Assembly (NCBI RefSeq): GCF_022808985.1
Contig: NZ_JAKZFT010000006.1
Span: forward strand, 186,001-250,000
Length of the DNA: 64,000 nt
Direction of reading: 5' to 3'
Origin: Geotalea sp. SG265
GTDB taxonomy: Bacteria; Desulfobacterota; Desulfuromonadia; Geobacterales; Geobacteraceae
Under the pieces are notes generated by a model that was not told where the DNA came from, did no database searches, and saw only the letters and a program-made list of their open reading frames with translations. Shown here piece after piece: positions 1 to 8,663 of the stretch. A program made the position numbers and the translations under genes. The stretch's first letter is position 1, and the number at the start of each line of letters is the position of its first letter.

Positions 1-2
1 TG

Positions 3-1322
3 ATCGGCGTCATGCGCAGCCGCTGCAACGGCAATTTTCCGTCCATCACCCCCTACTGTCCTCAGGCAAACCTCTTCGAGCGCGAAATTGCGGAGCAATT
101 CGGGGTTGTGCCGGAAGGACATCCTTGGTTCAAGCCGCTCCGCTTTCACCAATCGTTCCGGCCCGGTTACGATGCCTGGGGGCGTGCCGACAGGAGCGCC
201 ATCCTCCCCGGCATCACCGATTTCTACCGGGTGGAGGGTGACGAAATCCACGAAGTGGCCGTGGGACCGGTCCATGCCGGGGTGATCGAACCGGGGCACT
301 TCCGTTTTCAGTGCCACGGCGAAGAAGTCTTCCACCTGGAAATCGTCCTGGGATATCAGCATCGGGGAATCGAGTCGGCGTTGATCGGCGGGCCGAAACC
401 GGGAACCCTGCATCGGATGGAGACTATAGCCGGAGATACTACCATCGCCCATACCTGGGCCCATTGCATGATCCTCGAATCCCTGGCAGCGGTTCATATC
501 CCCGCCAAGGCAGAGGTGCTCAGGGGCATCGGCCTGGAGCTGGAACGGCTGGCGAACCATACTGGCGACCTTGGGGCCATCGCCGGTGATACGGGCTACC
601 TCCCCACCTCCTCCTACTGCGGCAGAATCAGAGGGGACTTCCTCAACATGACCGCCGTTATGTGCGGCAGCCGCTTCGGCAGGGGGCTGATCCGTCCGGG
701 GGGCACCGGCTTCGACTGCAGCCAGGATCAATCTGATGAGCTCCTGCGACGGATTGCCGCGGCCCGAGCCGACCTGACCAACGCCGTCGATCTCATCTGG
801 GCCACCCCTTCGGTGCTGGCCCGTCTCGAAGGTACCGGCATCGTCGCCAGGGAAACGGCCAAAGAGCTGGCCCTGACCGGCCCCGCAGCCCGTGCATGCG
901 GCATTGCCATGGATGTGCGGCAGAACTTCCCTTACGGCATCTATCAGATGAGCCAGATTCCGGTGGTCACCGCCAGAAGCGGCGACGTCTACGGCCGCAC
1001 CTTGGTCCGGTGGCTGGAAGCGGAAAAGTCGCTGGAGTTCCTGGAAGAGCAGCTGAGCCAGCTTCCCAGCGGCCGTTACGCCACCCACATGAAACAACCT
1101 GCCGGCGAAAAAATCGCCGTGGCACTAACCGAGGGATGGCGCGGCGAGGTCTGCCATGTGGCCCTGACCGACAAAGCGGGCAGATTCAGCCGTTACAAGA
1201 TTGTCGATCCGTCGTTTCACAACTGGCCGGGCCTGGCTATGGCCCTGCGCGGTCAGCAGATATCGGACTTCCCCCTGTGCAATAAGAGCTTCAACCTGTC
1301 CTATTGCGGTTTCGACCAGTAA
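3..1322 (+). CDS. Ehr (Ech-hydrogenase-related) large subunit, NuoC/NuoD-like fusion, 5'-truncated
   Basis: The reading frame is open to the window edge, so the true start lies upstream; codons before the ATG at 12 are in frame. The first ~45 residues carry the NuoC/HycE N-domain signature (LFEREIAEQFG...EGHPWFKPL), followed by a NuoD/HycE-type large-subunit domain with VGPVHAGVIEPGHF and GYQHRGIE. Group 4 NiFe hydrogenases bind nickel through RxCGxC near the start and DPCxxC at the end of this domain; here the same positions read ETIAGDTTIAH and DPSFHNWPG, so all four ligand cysteines are missing. That places it with the Ehr complexes described in Geobacter rather than with active hydrogenases. 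It would sit on the inside of a membrane complex. It is followed after 27 bp by the matching small subunit. Confidence 0.85.
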   Translation: MGVMRSRCNGNFPSITPYCPQANLFEREIAEQFGVVPEGHPWFKPLRFHQSFRPGYDAWGRADRSAILPGITDFYRVEGDEIHEVAVGPVHAGVIEPGHFRFQCHGEEVFHLEIVLGYQHRGIESALIGGPKPGTLHRMETIAGDTTIAHTWAHCMILESLAAVHIPAKAEVLRGIGLELERLANHTGDLGAIAGDTGYLPTSSYCGRIRGDFLNMTAVMCGSRFGRGLIRPGGTGFDCSQDQSDELLRRIAAARADLTNAVDLIWATPSVLARLEGTGIVARETAKELALTGPAARACGIAMDVRQNFPYGIYQMSQIPVVTARSGDVYGRTLVRWLEAEKSLEFLEEQLSQLPSGRYATHMKQPAGEKIAVALTEGWRGEVCHVALTDKAGRFSRYKIVDPSFHNWPGLAMALRGQQISDFPLCNKSFNLSYCGFDQ

Positions 1323-1349
1323 TCGCCGCAATAGTTCTTAGAGGATATC

Positions 1350-2120
1350 ATGCTCAAAACCATACTCGCCCGCATCCACCAGAAACACCGCACCATGAAG
1401 TATCCCGACGAACCGGCGCAGCTGCCCGAGCTCTTCCGAGGTTACCCCGTCCTCAATGCCGAAGCCTGCCCGGCCGGATGCCGGCTCTGTGCCGATGCCT
1501 GCCCCTTCGGCGCCTTGAGCCATGAGACAAAGACTCTCTCCCTGGACATGGGCAAGTGTCTCTTCTGCCGGGAATGCGAACTGGCGTGTCCACATGGGGC
1601 CATCAGTTTCAGCCGTGACGAGAAACTGGCAGCGAGAAATCGCGGTGATCTGATTGTGCGGTCGGATGGGGAACGGAAGCTGACCGAAGCGCTGGAAGCC
1701 AAGATGCGCTCACTCTTCGGTCGGTCGCTGAAACTGCGTGAAGTAAGTGCGGGGGGATGCAACGCCTGCGAGGCGGATGTCAATGTCCTGTCTACGGTGG
1801 CCTGGGACTTGGGGCGGTTCGGCGTCCAGTTCGTGGCATCGCCGCGCCATGCGGATGGGATACTGGTGACGGGGCCGGTGACTGAAAATATGAGGGAGGC
1901 GCTGCTGAAGACCTATAAGGCGGTGCCGGCGCCGAAAATCGTCATTGCCAGCGGCGCCTGCGCCATCAATGGGGGACCGTTCATCGGTTCGCCGGAGGTG
2001 CATGACGGCGTGGACGGGCTTCTCCCCGTCGATCTATATATCCCTGGGTGTCCTCCCCACCCCTTCACTATCCTGGACGGGCTGCTCAGGCTGCTGGGCC
2101 GGATCGAGCAGCGGGGATGA
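1350..2120 (+). CDS. Ehr small subunit: 2[4Fe-4S] ferredoxin fused to NuoB/HycG-like domain
   Basis: A 256-residue electron-transfer subunit. Residues ~35-85 hold two ferredoxin cluster sites, CPAGCRLCADACP and CLFCRECELACP. Residues ~130-250 form a NuoB/HycG/EchC-like small-subunit domain with the four proximal-cluster cysteines in GGCNACEAD, ASGACAING and PGCPPHP. Subunits of group 4 hydrogenases and complex I pass electrons through these clusters toward the large subunit. It lies 27 bp behind the ligand-less large subunit and is the last gene of the operon; the next gene is convergent and ends 33 bp away. The fusion of ferredoxin and small subunit in one chain is a visible peculiarity, since HycF and HycG are separate proteins in E. 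coli. Confidence 0.85.
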   Translation: MLKTILARIHQKHRTMKYPDEPAQLPELFRGYPVLNAEACPAGCRLCADACPFGALSHETKTLSLDMGKCLFCRECELACPHGAISFSRDEKLAARNRGDLIVRSDGERKLTEALEAKMRSLFGRSLKLREVSAGGCNACEADVNVLSTVAWDLGRFGVQFVASPRHADGILVTGPVTENMREALLKTYKAVPAPKIVIASGACAINGGPFIGSPEVHDGVDGLLPVDLYIPGCPPHPFTILDGLLRLLGRIEQRG

Positions 2121-2152
2121 AGTTCGCTCTGCCGTTACCTATGGAACCGGTT

Positions 2153-3187
2153 TCAGGGCTCCTTGACCGCTGAGGCCGTCTCCTTCGGTGGAGTATTCTC
2201 CTTGTGATGGAGATATTTGATATACCAGTCGAAGAAAGCCAGCGCCAGCCCGGAGATTGCCAGCGTCAGCAACCCGAGCCTAAGCAGCAGATTATAGATG
2301 CTTCTTTCTTCCCTGGACACATCCGAAAATAGCACGAATTTGCCGACAATGTTTCCCGCTGCATCGATGGATGCGTCAAACCCGCCATTCAGCCTCCGCC
2401 CACCTGAATTCATCATGAACGTCCGCGTTTCTGTCACATCCAGAACCCGGTCTAATCCGGGGTATTTACGGTCATTATTTGTGGAAACGACAACGTAGTG
2501 CTTGTACTGGTCCCAGTCGCCGTAGCGACCGGACATTTTCAATCCCTGCTCCCATTTCCCCTTGTCGAGAAATTTTTTGTCCACAACTGAGATCAATTCC
2601 ATGTTCATCAGTTTTGAGATCCGTGCAGTCAGCTGCTCCACGTCTTCACCAAGCTCGAGATAGCCGGCCAGCCTGCCCTTTATGAACCAAGGATGGACCG
2701 AACGCAATGCCACTGTCCCATACGGACCCATTTCGATCCCGTTTGCAGGTTTACCCAGATGGGCAGCAATGTCCAGAGTGGTGCGATCAATCATGTCGCC
2801 GAAGGCGTCAGGCTTGTGTACCCGGAGGAAACATTTCTTATCGGAGGTGATGAAGTAAAAGTGGGTAATCAGACTCCGCTTGCGTATCTCGTCGAAAATG
2901 GGTTGAGCAGCATGCAGCACAGCCTGTCGGTCCCCGGAGAGCCAGGCTCTCTGCAGACTTTCATTCTCTTTGAGCAGCACGAGAAAGCCGTTGAGAAGGT
3001 CGGTTTCGTTTTGGATCTGATACTGATAGTTCTTGTGGAAAGCATCCAGCCGGCTTTCCGTGTCGGCCTGGATATGGTCCCACTGCAACCGGTAGACCGT
3101 GTAGATGAGGCCGCAGAGGAACAGGAGCATCGACATTACGAGGGGAATGAACAGCTTTCTCCGTACCTTTTCTATCTTAAAAGCCAT
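2153..3187 (-). CDS. Membrane-anchored Cache-domain sensor without output domain
   Basis: A 344-residue protein with an N-terminal membrane segment (~11-31), a ~250-residue extracytoplasmic region and a second membrane segment (~300-322). The outer region contains YFITSDKKCFLRVHKPDAFGD and EMGPYGTVALRSVHPW, which resemble the periplasmic sensor domains (double Cache / CHASE-like) of delta-proteobacterial histidine kinases and chemoreceptors. After the second membrane segment only a ~20-residue charged tail follows, so there is no HAMP, kinase, GGDEF or methyl-accepting domain. It may act with a separate partner or sequester a ligand; neither neighbour is an obvious signalling gene. Family assignment is by motif resemblance only. 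Confidence 0.65.
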   Translation of the reverse strand: MAFKIEKVRRKLFIPLVMSMLLFLCGLIYTVYRLQWDHIQADTESRLDAFHKNYQYQIQNETDLLNGFLVLLKENESLQRAWLSGDRQAVLHAAQPIFDEIRKRSLITHFYFITSDKKCFLRVHKPDAFGDMIDRTTLDIAAHLGKPANGIEMGPYGTVALRSVHPWFIKGRLAGYLELGEDVEQLTARISKLMNMELISVVDKKFLDKGKWEQGLKMSGRYGDWDQYKHYVVVSTNNDRKYPGLDRVLDVTETRTFMMNSGGRRLNGGFDASIDAAGNIVGKFVLFSDVSREERSIYNLLLRLGLLTLAISGLALAFFDWYIKYLHHKENTPPKETASAVKEP

Positions 3188-3519
3188 AGAACCTACCTAC
3201 CTGGGTCATCGGACCCCACGAGCATGATCCGCCATAATAGGATACTCACCACCCCTTTTCAAGAAAAACCTGAATCCGAATCCGGCGCCGCCATGACCGA
3301 CAAAACTCCTAACAGCTTGCTGAAAAATGTCATAAGGAGATCGCTATGCAAGGCTTAAGCGAGCGAGGAGACGAGGTACCCTCTGTACGTTGAGTTTCCC
3401 AGTGAGCGGCAACACAGCAGCGCGGGCCCGCATAGTTTTTCAACAACCTGCTAAAGCCGCTGCCTCACCTGCCGATATATACCATTATCGCAACTCTATA
3501 AAAGTATCGGAGAAAAACC
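3188..3519. other. Intergenic region with a palindromic repeat (about 3308-3460)
   Basis: No convincing gene. Between about 3308 and 3460 lies an element whose two ends are imperfect inverted copies: AGCTTGCTGAAAAA on the left and TTTTTCAACAACCTGCT on the right. The inner part is GC-rich. A related end (ACAGGTTGTCGAAAAACTG) recurs just after the lipoprotein gene at 8377. The remainder up to the start codon at 3520 contains only the ribosome binding site (CGGAGAA). Confidence 0.5.
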
Positions 3520-3855
3520 ATGGCTGATCTGATAGACGTGCCACCCGACATGACCGTCAAAGACATCATCATCATGAAGCGCCTCCAGAACGACTATTTC
3601 GCGGAAGTGCGACTGGTAATGAGAAACGGTCAGTATGAGGCCGCCCTGTTTCTCAACGACCGATTCAAGCCGGGTCCGCCGATTCCCCAACCGCTGGACA
3701 ATCCCAGCGGCGACCTCACCCACTGGATGGGGGTCAGGCCGAGCGTCGGGCTTACGGCAGAAGAAGCAGAGCGGATACTGGACGAGGTCAGTTCGGAAAA
3801 TGCCATCCACCACAAGAAGATGAACGAGCGCTGGGGCAAAAACAACGATTACTAA
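3520..3855 (+). CDS. Conserved hypothetical protein, 111 aa
   Basis: A small acidic cytoplasmic-looking protein with no signal peptide or membrane segment and no motif I recognise. It has a predicted alpha/beta start (MADLIDVPPDMTVKDIIIMKRLQNDYFAEV), a middle rich in proline and a helical C-terminus with EEAERILDEV. A ribosome binding site (CGGAG) precedes the ATG by 7 bases. It stands alone between the divergent sensor gene and the TPR/barrel gene about 100 bp downstream. Function unknown. Confidence 0.6.
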   Translation: MADLIDVPPDMTVKDIIIMKRLQNDYFAEVRLVMRNGQYEAALFLNDRFKPGPPIPQPLDNPSGDLTHWMGVRPSVGLTAEEAERILDEVSSENAIHHKKMNERWGKNNDY

Positions 3856-3957
3856 CCTCATTAGATCCATTAAATCGTCAGGAAGTGTAAAGAAATTTGA
3901 CATTGGCGAAAAATTAGAGAAAATCTCACACAATATAACGCTGTTTCAGGAGCTGCC

Positions 3958-5436
3958 ATGCTACGCCTATTGTTACTGCTGGTGGTAACTCTGCTGCCGT
4001 CTATATCACTGGCAAGTCAGGAACTGCTTGAACGGGGCATAGCCGAATACCGGGAGGAGCGCTTCGAGGAAGCGCAGGAAAGCCTGGCGGCAGCGCAACA
4101 GGAGCAGCCCCTGTCCTCGACTGCAGCCTATTACCTGGGGCTTGCCCTGAAAGAGACCGGCAACCCAGAGAGAGCCGTCGCCAACCTGAAACAGAGCCTG
4201 AAACTCGATCCACCGGTCACCGATGCGTACCCTGAGCTCATCGAGCTTCTTTATCAGCAGAACAATCTCGCCGAGGCCGAAAAATTCATCGCCGGAGCCG
4301 AAAAAGCCGGAGTCAGGCCGGCCAGGGTGTCCTTCCTCAGGGGACAGGTACTTGCCGGAACCGGTGACAATCAAGGAGCAACGGACGCCTTCGTCAAGGC
4401 CAGGGAACTTGATCCGGCACTGACGCAGCAGGTGGACTTCCAGCTGGCCCAGATCTATCTGAAACAGGGAAACCGGGAAAAGGCCCAGGAAAGCCTGGAA
4501 TCAGTCATTTCCGGCGACCCGTCGTCGGACCTTGCCGGTTTCGCACGGGAATACCAGAGGAGACTCACTGCGGCCGCGCCTCGCAACTGGCATCTGTTTG
4601 CCGGAGTAAACCTGCAGTACGACGACAACGTGGTGGTGAAGCCCTCACAGGACATACCTGGCCTGGTTCTGCCCGGTGCACGTGACTGGAGCAGCAGCCA
4701 GAATCTGCGCCTCCTCTACGACATGCCTGCCAAAGGGCCGTGGCTTTTCACCACCCAATACTCCCTCTACAACAATTCCTATTTCAAGCGTGACGAGTAC
4801 AGCCAACTTTCCCAGGGCATCACCCTATCCCCCGCCTATCGCCTGACTTCCGGGACAATGCTCTCCCTGCCCGTCTCCTTCAATTACACCCTTCTCAGGT
4901 ATGAAGCGTATGCCAACCAGGTAGCCGTAAAGCCAACCGCCACCTTCTTTTTCGCTGAAGATCACCTGGGACAGGCATCGTTCGGTTACACCAGGCGCAA
5001 CTATCTGCAGAATACCGCAGCAGTGGAAAATCGCGATGCAAACGGCTATGCGGGACAGCTGGGCTATATTTACATCTTTGCCGGGGAAAAGGGCTTTTTT
5101 AACCTCCGTTACGAGCTTTCCCTTGAAGACGCCAAGGGAAACAACTGGTCCTACCTTGGAAACAGGCTTAACGCAGACATCCTTCTCCCCATCACCGTGA
5201 AAACCAACGCTATCGTAGCCCTGGAAGGATTCTGGCAGAATTACTCCAATGCCCATTCCGTCTACGGCCTGAAACGGAACGATACCACCCTTACGGCCAC
5301 CATCACCCTCAGTCGCCAGGTCGTGGAGGGGCTTTTCGCCAATCTCCAGTATTTCCACGCATCGGATTTTTCAAATATCCCCCTCTATGAATATGACCGC
5401 AATGTCTATTCGGCCGGGGTCGAGGTGCGCTTCTGA
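3958..5436 (+). CDS. TPR-repeat protein with C-terminal outer-membrane beta-barrel
   Basis: 492 residues. A signal peptide (~1-19, ending SLA) is followed by about five to six TPR units (~20-205; for example AAYYLGLALKETGNPERAVANLKQSL). From ~210 to the end come alternating amphipathic strands rich in aromatic residues, closing with phenylalanine (GVEVRF), as in outer-membrane barrels. The arrangement of a periplasmic TPR domain before a barrel resembles DUF560/Slam-type proteins and exopolysaccharide export barrels. The next gene starts 8 bp downstream and the third 15 bp after that, so the three form one operon. Its job could be secretion or surface display of the lipoprotein encoded last in the operon; this is inference. 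Confidence 0.7.
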   Translation: MLRLLLLLVVTLLPSISLASQELLERGIAEYREERFEEAQESLAAAQQEQPLSSTAAYYLGLALKETGNPERAVANLKQSLKLDPPVTDAYPELIELLYQQNNLAEAEKFIAGAEKAGVRPARVSFLRGQVLAGTGDNQGATDAFVKARELDPALTQQVDFQLAQIYLKQGNREKAQESLESVISGDPSSDLAGFAREYQRRLTAAAPRNWHLFAGVNLQYDDNVVVKPSQDIPGLVLPGARDWSSSQNLRLLYDMPAKGPWLFTTQYSLYNNSYFKRDEYSQLSQGITLSPAYRLTSGTMLSLPVSFNYTLLRYEAYANQVAVKPTATFFFAEDHLGQASFGYTRRNYLQNTAAVENRDANGYAGQLGYIYIFAGEKGFFNLRYELSLEDAKGNNWSYLGNRLNADILLPITVKTNAIVALEGFWQNYSNAHSVYGLKRNDTTLTATITLSRQVVEGLFANLQYFHASDFSNIPLYEYDRNVYSAGVEVRF

Positions 5437-5444
5437 GGTGAACC

Positions 5445-6440
5445 ATGTTCCACAGACCGGGAAAAGCCCTGCTCCTGCAGGCGATTCTGCTTCTGGCTCT
5501 CTTCTGCGTCGGGACAACACCGGCAATGGCAGCCGAAGAAATTGCTTCCTTCAAGGTGGTCAGCGGCACCGTCGAGGTGCTGCGTAACGGCAAGCTGCCG
5601 GCAGTGTCGGTCAAAATCGGGGACAGCCTCGGTGAAGGCGATTTCGTCCGCACCCGAAGCGGCAGCTTTGCCGAGATTCGCTTCAAGGACGGTACCATCC
5701 TTAAGGTGGCACAGCGGAGCCGCATCGATATCGGTTCCTACTTTCCCGCCCAGAAGAAAAACGGTGCAAACGTCCGACTCCCTCGGGGCAAGGTGGAAGC
5801 CATCGTCGATCCGGCCAGGGTCAAACAAGCGGGGGAAGGGCGTCGCTTCGAAGTCCATACCCCCAATGCCGTGGCCGGTGTCAGGGGAACCGATTTCATC
5901 GTCAGCCACGACCGCAACCTGACCGGCGTCCTGGTTCGCCAGGGAAGCGTCTACACCTATAATCGCCACATGCCCGACCGCATGGTCACAGTTACGGCTG
6001 GCAATATCACCACCATCTCTTCCGCCGCTCCGCCGCAGCCACCACGCCAGGCCCTGCCGTCCGAGATGCAGCACATGGAAAGAGGTGTAACGGCGGCAAA
6101 AACAGAGAACGGCAGTCAATCCGCCACCCAAGGAAGCAGTCAGCCTGCTGCCACCCAGGCAACCCAGGCAACCCAGGCTGCACAGGGAACCACCTCCGAA
6201 ACCCGGACGAGCAGTGGCGATCTGCTCAGCCAGTCGGCACCTCTTTCGACCACTCTTGCACCCACAGCGGGGACACCGCTTCTTTCCGGCGCCAGCCTGA
6301 CCGCGAGTACAGTCACAGCCACGCCCACATCCACCGTCACAACCGCGACCCAACCACCACCGCCACCACCGCCGGTGGTTACCGCTCCACCGCCGGTGGT
6401 TCCGACAGCCACCAATGTCAATGTGAATGTCAACTTCTGA
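5445..6440 (+). CDS. FecR-domain secreted protein with Pro/Thr-rich tail
   Basis: 331 residues with a signal peptide (~1-29, ending AMA). Residues ~33-175 form a FecR domain: GTVEVLRNGKLPAVSVKIGD, GDFVRTRSGSFAEIRFKDGT and NAVAGVRGTDFIVSHD are hallmark stretches. The last ~130 residues are low-complexity: QATQATQATQ, alternating Ser/Thr/Ala, a run of seven prolines and a repeated APPPVV. It lacks the N-terminal cytoplasmic segment and membrane helix of sigma-regulator FecR proteins, and no ECF sigma gene is adjacent. FecR domains of this exported type are often encoded beside TPR/barrel proteins in delta-proteobacteria. It starts 8 bp after the barrel gene, with AGGTG as ribosome binding site. 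Confidence 0.75.
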   Translation: MFHRPGKALLLQAILLLALFCVGTTPAMAAEEIASFKVVSGTVEVLRNGKLPAVSVKIGDSLGEGDFVRTRSGSFAEIRFKDGTILKVAQRSRIDIGSYFPAQKKNGANVRLPRGKVEAIVDPARVKQAGEGRRFEVHTPNAVAGVRGTDFIVSHDRNLTGVLVRQGSVYTYNRHMPDRMVTVTAGNITTISSAAPPQPPRQALPSEMQHMERGVTAAKTENGSQSATQGSSQPAATQATQATQAAQGTTSETRTSSGDLLSQSAPLSTTLAPTAGTPLLSGASLTASTVTATPTSTVTTATQPPPPPPPVVTAPPPVVPTATNVNVNVNF

Positions 6441-6455
6441 CAGGGGGACGGGAAT

Positions 6456-8375
6456 ATGGGAAAAAGATACTTATACGGCGCCTTGCTCACATTGATATTG
6501 TTTACCGCTGCAGCCTGCTCCGGAGGCGGCAGTAAAAGCACCAGCACAGTGACACTCAAGTTCGGCACCAATGGTAGCGCAACTGCCGCAAAAACGGTCT
6601 TTGCCGGTTCCACAACGGCAACCGCCGCCGGTGGCATACCTTCCATCGTCAAAAAGGTGGTCATCACCGTCACGGCGGCGGATATGTCGACGATCACTAG
6701 GACTATCGCCATTGCCACAGGGCAAACTGCCGTCACCGACTCATTTACCGTGGCGAACGGCACCGGCCGCACCTTTACGGTCGAGGCATTCGACAATTAC
6801 GGCAACAAGCCCTATGCCGGCAGCACCGTTTCCGACCTGAACGGTACCAATGTCTCCCTCACCATCGGCATGGTCGAAGATGTCAATCAGGCCATAACCG
6901 CCAAATTGTACCAGTACTTTAAGGACACCATCGAAGCCAAGGGAACGGCATTGACACCCGCAGACATGGATCCATTCTATGCCCAGAGCTTCGGCATCCA
7001 CAACGGCATGTCCCGGAAAGCCACCATCGATTATGATGTCAAGGATTACGCCTACGGAGGTGTGCTCACCAAGGGAATGGTCAGCCTTACCGTGACCTCC
7101 ACCCCCCTCTCTGCCACCCTGGGAAGCCCGGTCAAAGTGACCGGCAAGGGATACTTCAAGGATGGGTCCTACGGTTTTCCCGATGGCGGCTTTCTCATGA
7201 TCAAGGAAAACGGTGAATGGAAGATCACTGGCAATAACTACCGCTCTGCAGTTGAGATGAGGGGCATTACCACCCAATGGCTGGGTCTGCCCACCGGAGT
7301 CCGGGTAGAATCCGGGTTCATGGTCCGAGTGGAAGACCGTGGCAACACCGGTCTTGTCTCAGCGGTGGTTAAAGGACCGGGGCTGCCCACCAGCGGCATT
7401 GTCCTCGCCCAGGACACCATGTTCCCGCAGCAGATGCGGCTCGGCAATGCCTACTGGGCTATACCCCAACTGCCGACGAAGCAGTGGGAGATGTACGTCA
7501 TCGATGATGCCACCCTCGGCTCCATAGCCTCCAACTCCGTCTATACCTTCAGCATTTACGACAGTAGCAATGTGGTAGTGGAAACGAGGACTATAACCAT
7601 GCCGACACGGCCGTGGCTGCGCTCCGAGGTCACAGCCGCCTATTTCCCGGCACTCTCAGGGCTGTCCCCTGTATCAGCAGCAACTAACGGTCATTATCTC
7701 GCCGACGCCCGGCTCGGCAGCACCCTGGCCTACGGCGTTGCCGTGCCCACCGCCTTCAAGGCGAGCTGGTTCGAGACCTCCCTCGACTATTACGGTTGGG
7801 ACTCCCTCGGCAAAGCTGGGTATTATTTCCAGAGGGACCTGCTATTGAACGATACCAGCGCATCCTTCAGCAGCGCACTGCCGGTCCTGGCCATCGGCGG
7901 CAATCTCACCGTCACCGCAGAGGATTTCGACAACCGGCGAGAGATCGAGACCACCTGGCTCTTTTACGGTCCCCCATCTCCCATGCAGATTTCCTCGGTC
8001 ATACCGTTCATGACCTCCAACTTCCAGGATCCCACCGGGGTAACCGCCCCCGCAGGAGGCACCGTCTGGAAATTCGGCACAGCGCCCCCCACCATTACCT
8101 GGGGCGGATCGCTCCTTACCACTTCGGGGGTCGAGATCTTTCTGCTGGCCGACGACCCGGGCAAACTGGCTATACCCGCGGGCTTCGGCGATCCTTTCCC
8201 AGGCAGCATGTGGGTCAAGCTGACGCCGACGGTAGTTCCTGCTTCCACCGGCGCCCTCACTCTTTCGGCACCTGTGGAAGCCCTGGGCATCGTCGGCAGC
8301 GGCTGCCGGATCATGGTAGTCTCCACCTCCGGCGATGTATGGGCGCTGTCGGCACCATTCACCATTTCGCCCTAA
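6456..8375 (+). CDS. Large lipoprotein of unknown function
   Basis: 639 residues. The N-terminus is a lipoprotein signal (LLTLILFTAAAC, Cys at ~21) followed by a Gly/Ser/Lys linker. The rest is rich in Thr, Ser and Gly and looks all-beta; the early part (VVITVTAADMSTITRTIAI, FTVEAFDNYGNKPYAGSTV) resembles Ig-like or carboxypeptidase-regulatory folds. No enzyme motif was recognised. It closes the operon with the barrel and FecR genes (15 bp gap, ribosome binding site GGGGGACGGG). It could be the surface cargo of that system, which is inference. A repeat-derived segment follows directly after its stop. Confidence 0.65.
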   Translation: MGKRYLYGALLTLILFTAAACSGGGSKSTSTVTLKFGTNGSATAAKTVFAGSTTATAAGGIPSIVKKVVITVTAADMSTITRTIAIATGQTAVTDSFTVANGTGRTFTVEAFDNYGNKPYAGSTVSDLNGTNVSLTIGMVEDVNQAITAKLYQYFKDTIEAKGTALTPADMDPFYAQSFGIHNGMSRKATIDYDVKDYAYGGVLTKGMVSLTVTSTPLSATLGSPVKVTGKGYFKDGSYGFPDGGFLMIKENGEWKITGNNYRSAVEMRGITTQWLGLPTGVRVESGFMVRVEDRGNTGLVSAVVKGPGLPTSGIVLAQDTMFPQQMRLGNAYWAIPQLPTKQWEMYVIDDATLGSIASNSVYTFSIYDSSNVVVETRTITMPTRPWLRSEVTAAYFPALSGLSPVSAATNGHYLADARLGSTLAYGVAVPTAFKASWFETSLDYYGWDSLGKAGYYFQRDLLLNDTSASFSSALPVLAIGGNLTVTAEDFDNRREIETTWLFYGPPSPMQISSVIPFMTSNFQDPTGVTAPAGGTVWKFGTAPPTITWGGSLLTTSGVEIFLLADDPGKLAIPAGFGDPFPGSMWVKLTPTVVPASTGALTLSAPVEALGIVGSGCRIMVVSTSGDVWALSAPFTISP

Positions 8376-8663
8376 ACAGGTTGTCGAAAAACTGTTGCGG
8401 GGCCAATCTGCGGCGTTGCCCTCAACCATTCGGCAACTTACTTCCGGGAAAGGCAGTCGCGGCATCGGGAGTGAGCGACGAGCCACAGCGGCGAGCGGAC
8501 ACCCGCCGCATGTCGAACGGAGGCAACCTGCCGGTTCAAGCATCGTGCATTAATTACGAGGACGACACCGCAAGGTCCGCAGCTGTGGCGAAAGAGCGAG
8601 CGGACGATGTCGCGACTGCTTTTTATTTCACAGAATTCCCGGATGAAGTATTTTTTATCTGCC
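8376..8663. repeat. Intergenic repeat cluster including a ~150-bp hairpin-ended element (8465-8616)
   Basis: No gene. An end motif ACAGGTTGTCGAAAAACTG at 8377 matches the element near 3308-3460. From about 8465 to 8616 runs a second element with conserved ends: GAGTGAGCGAC, then GCCACAGCGGCGAGCGGAC, a variable centre, then GGTCCGCAGCTGTGGCGA and CGGACGA. The same arrangement occurs in opposite orientation at about 37444-37600. The two GCCACAGC/GCTGTGGC blocks can pair, so the unit is hairpin-like. Confidence 0.65.
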
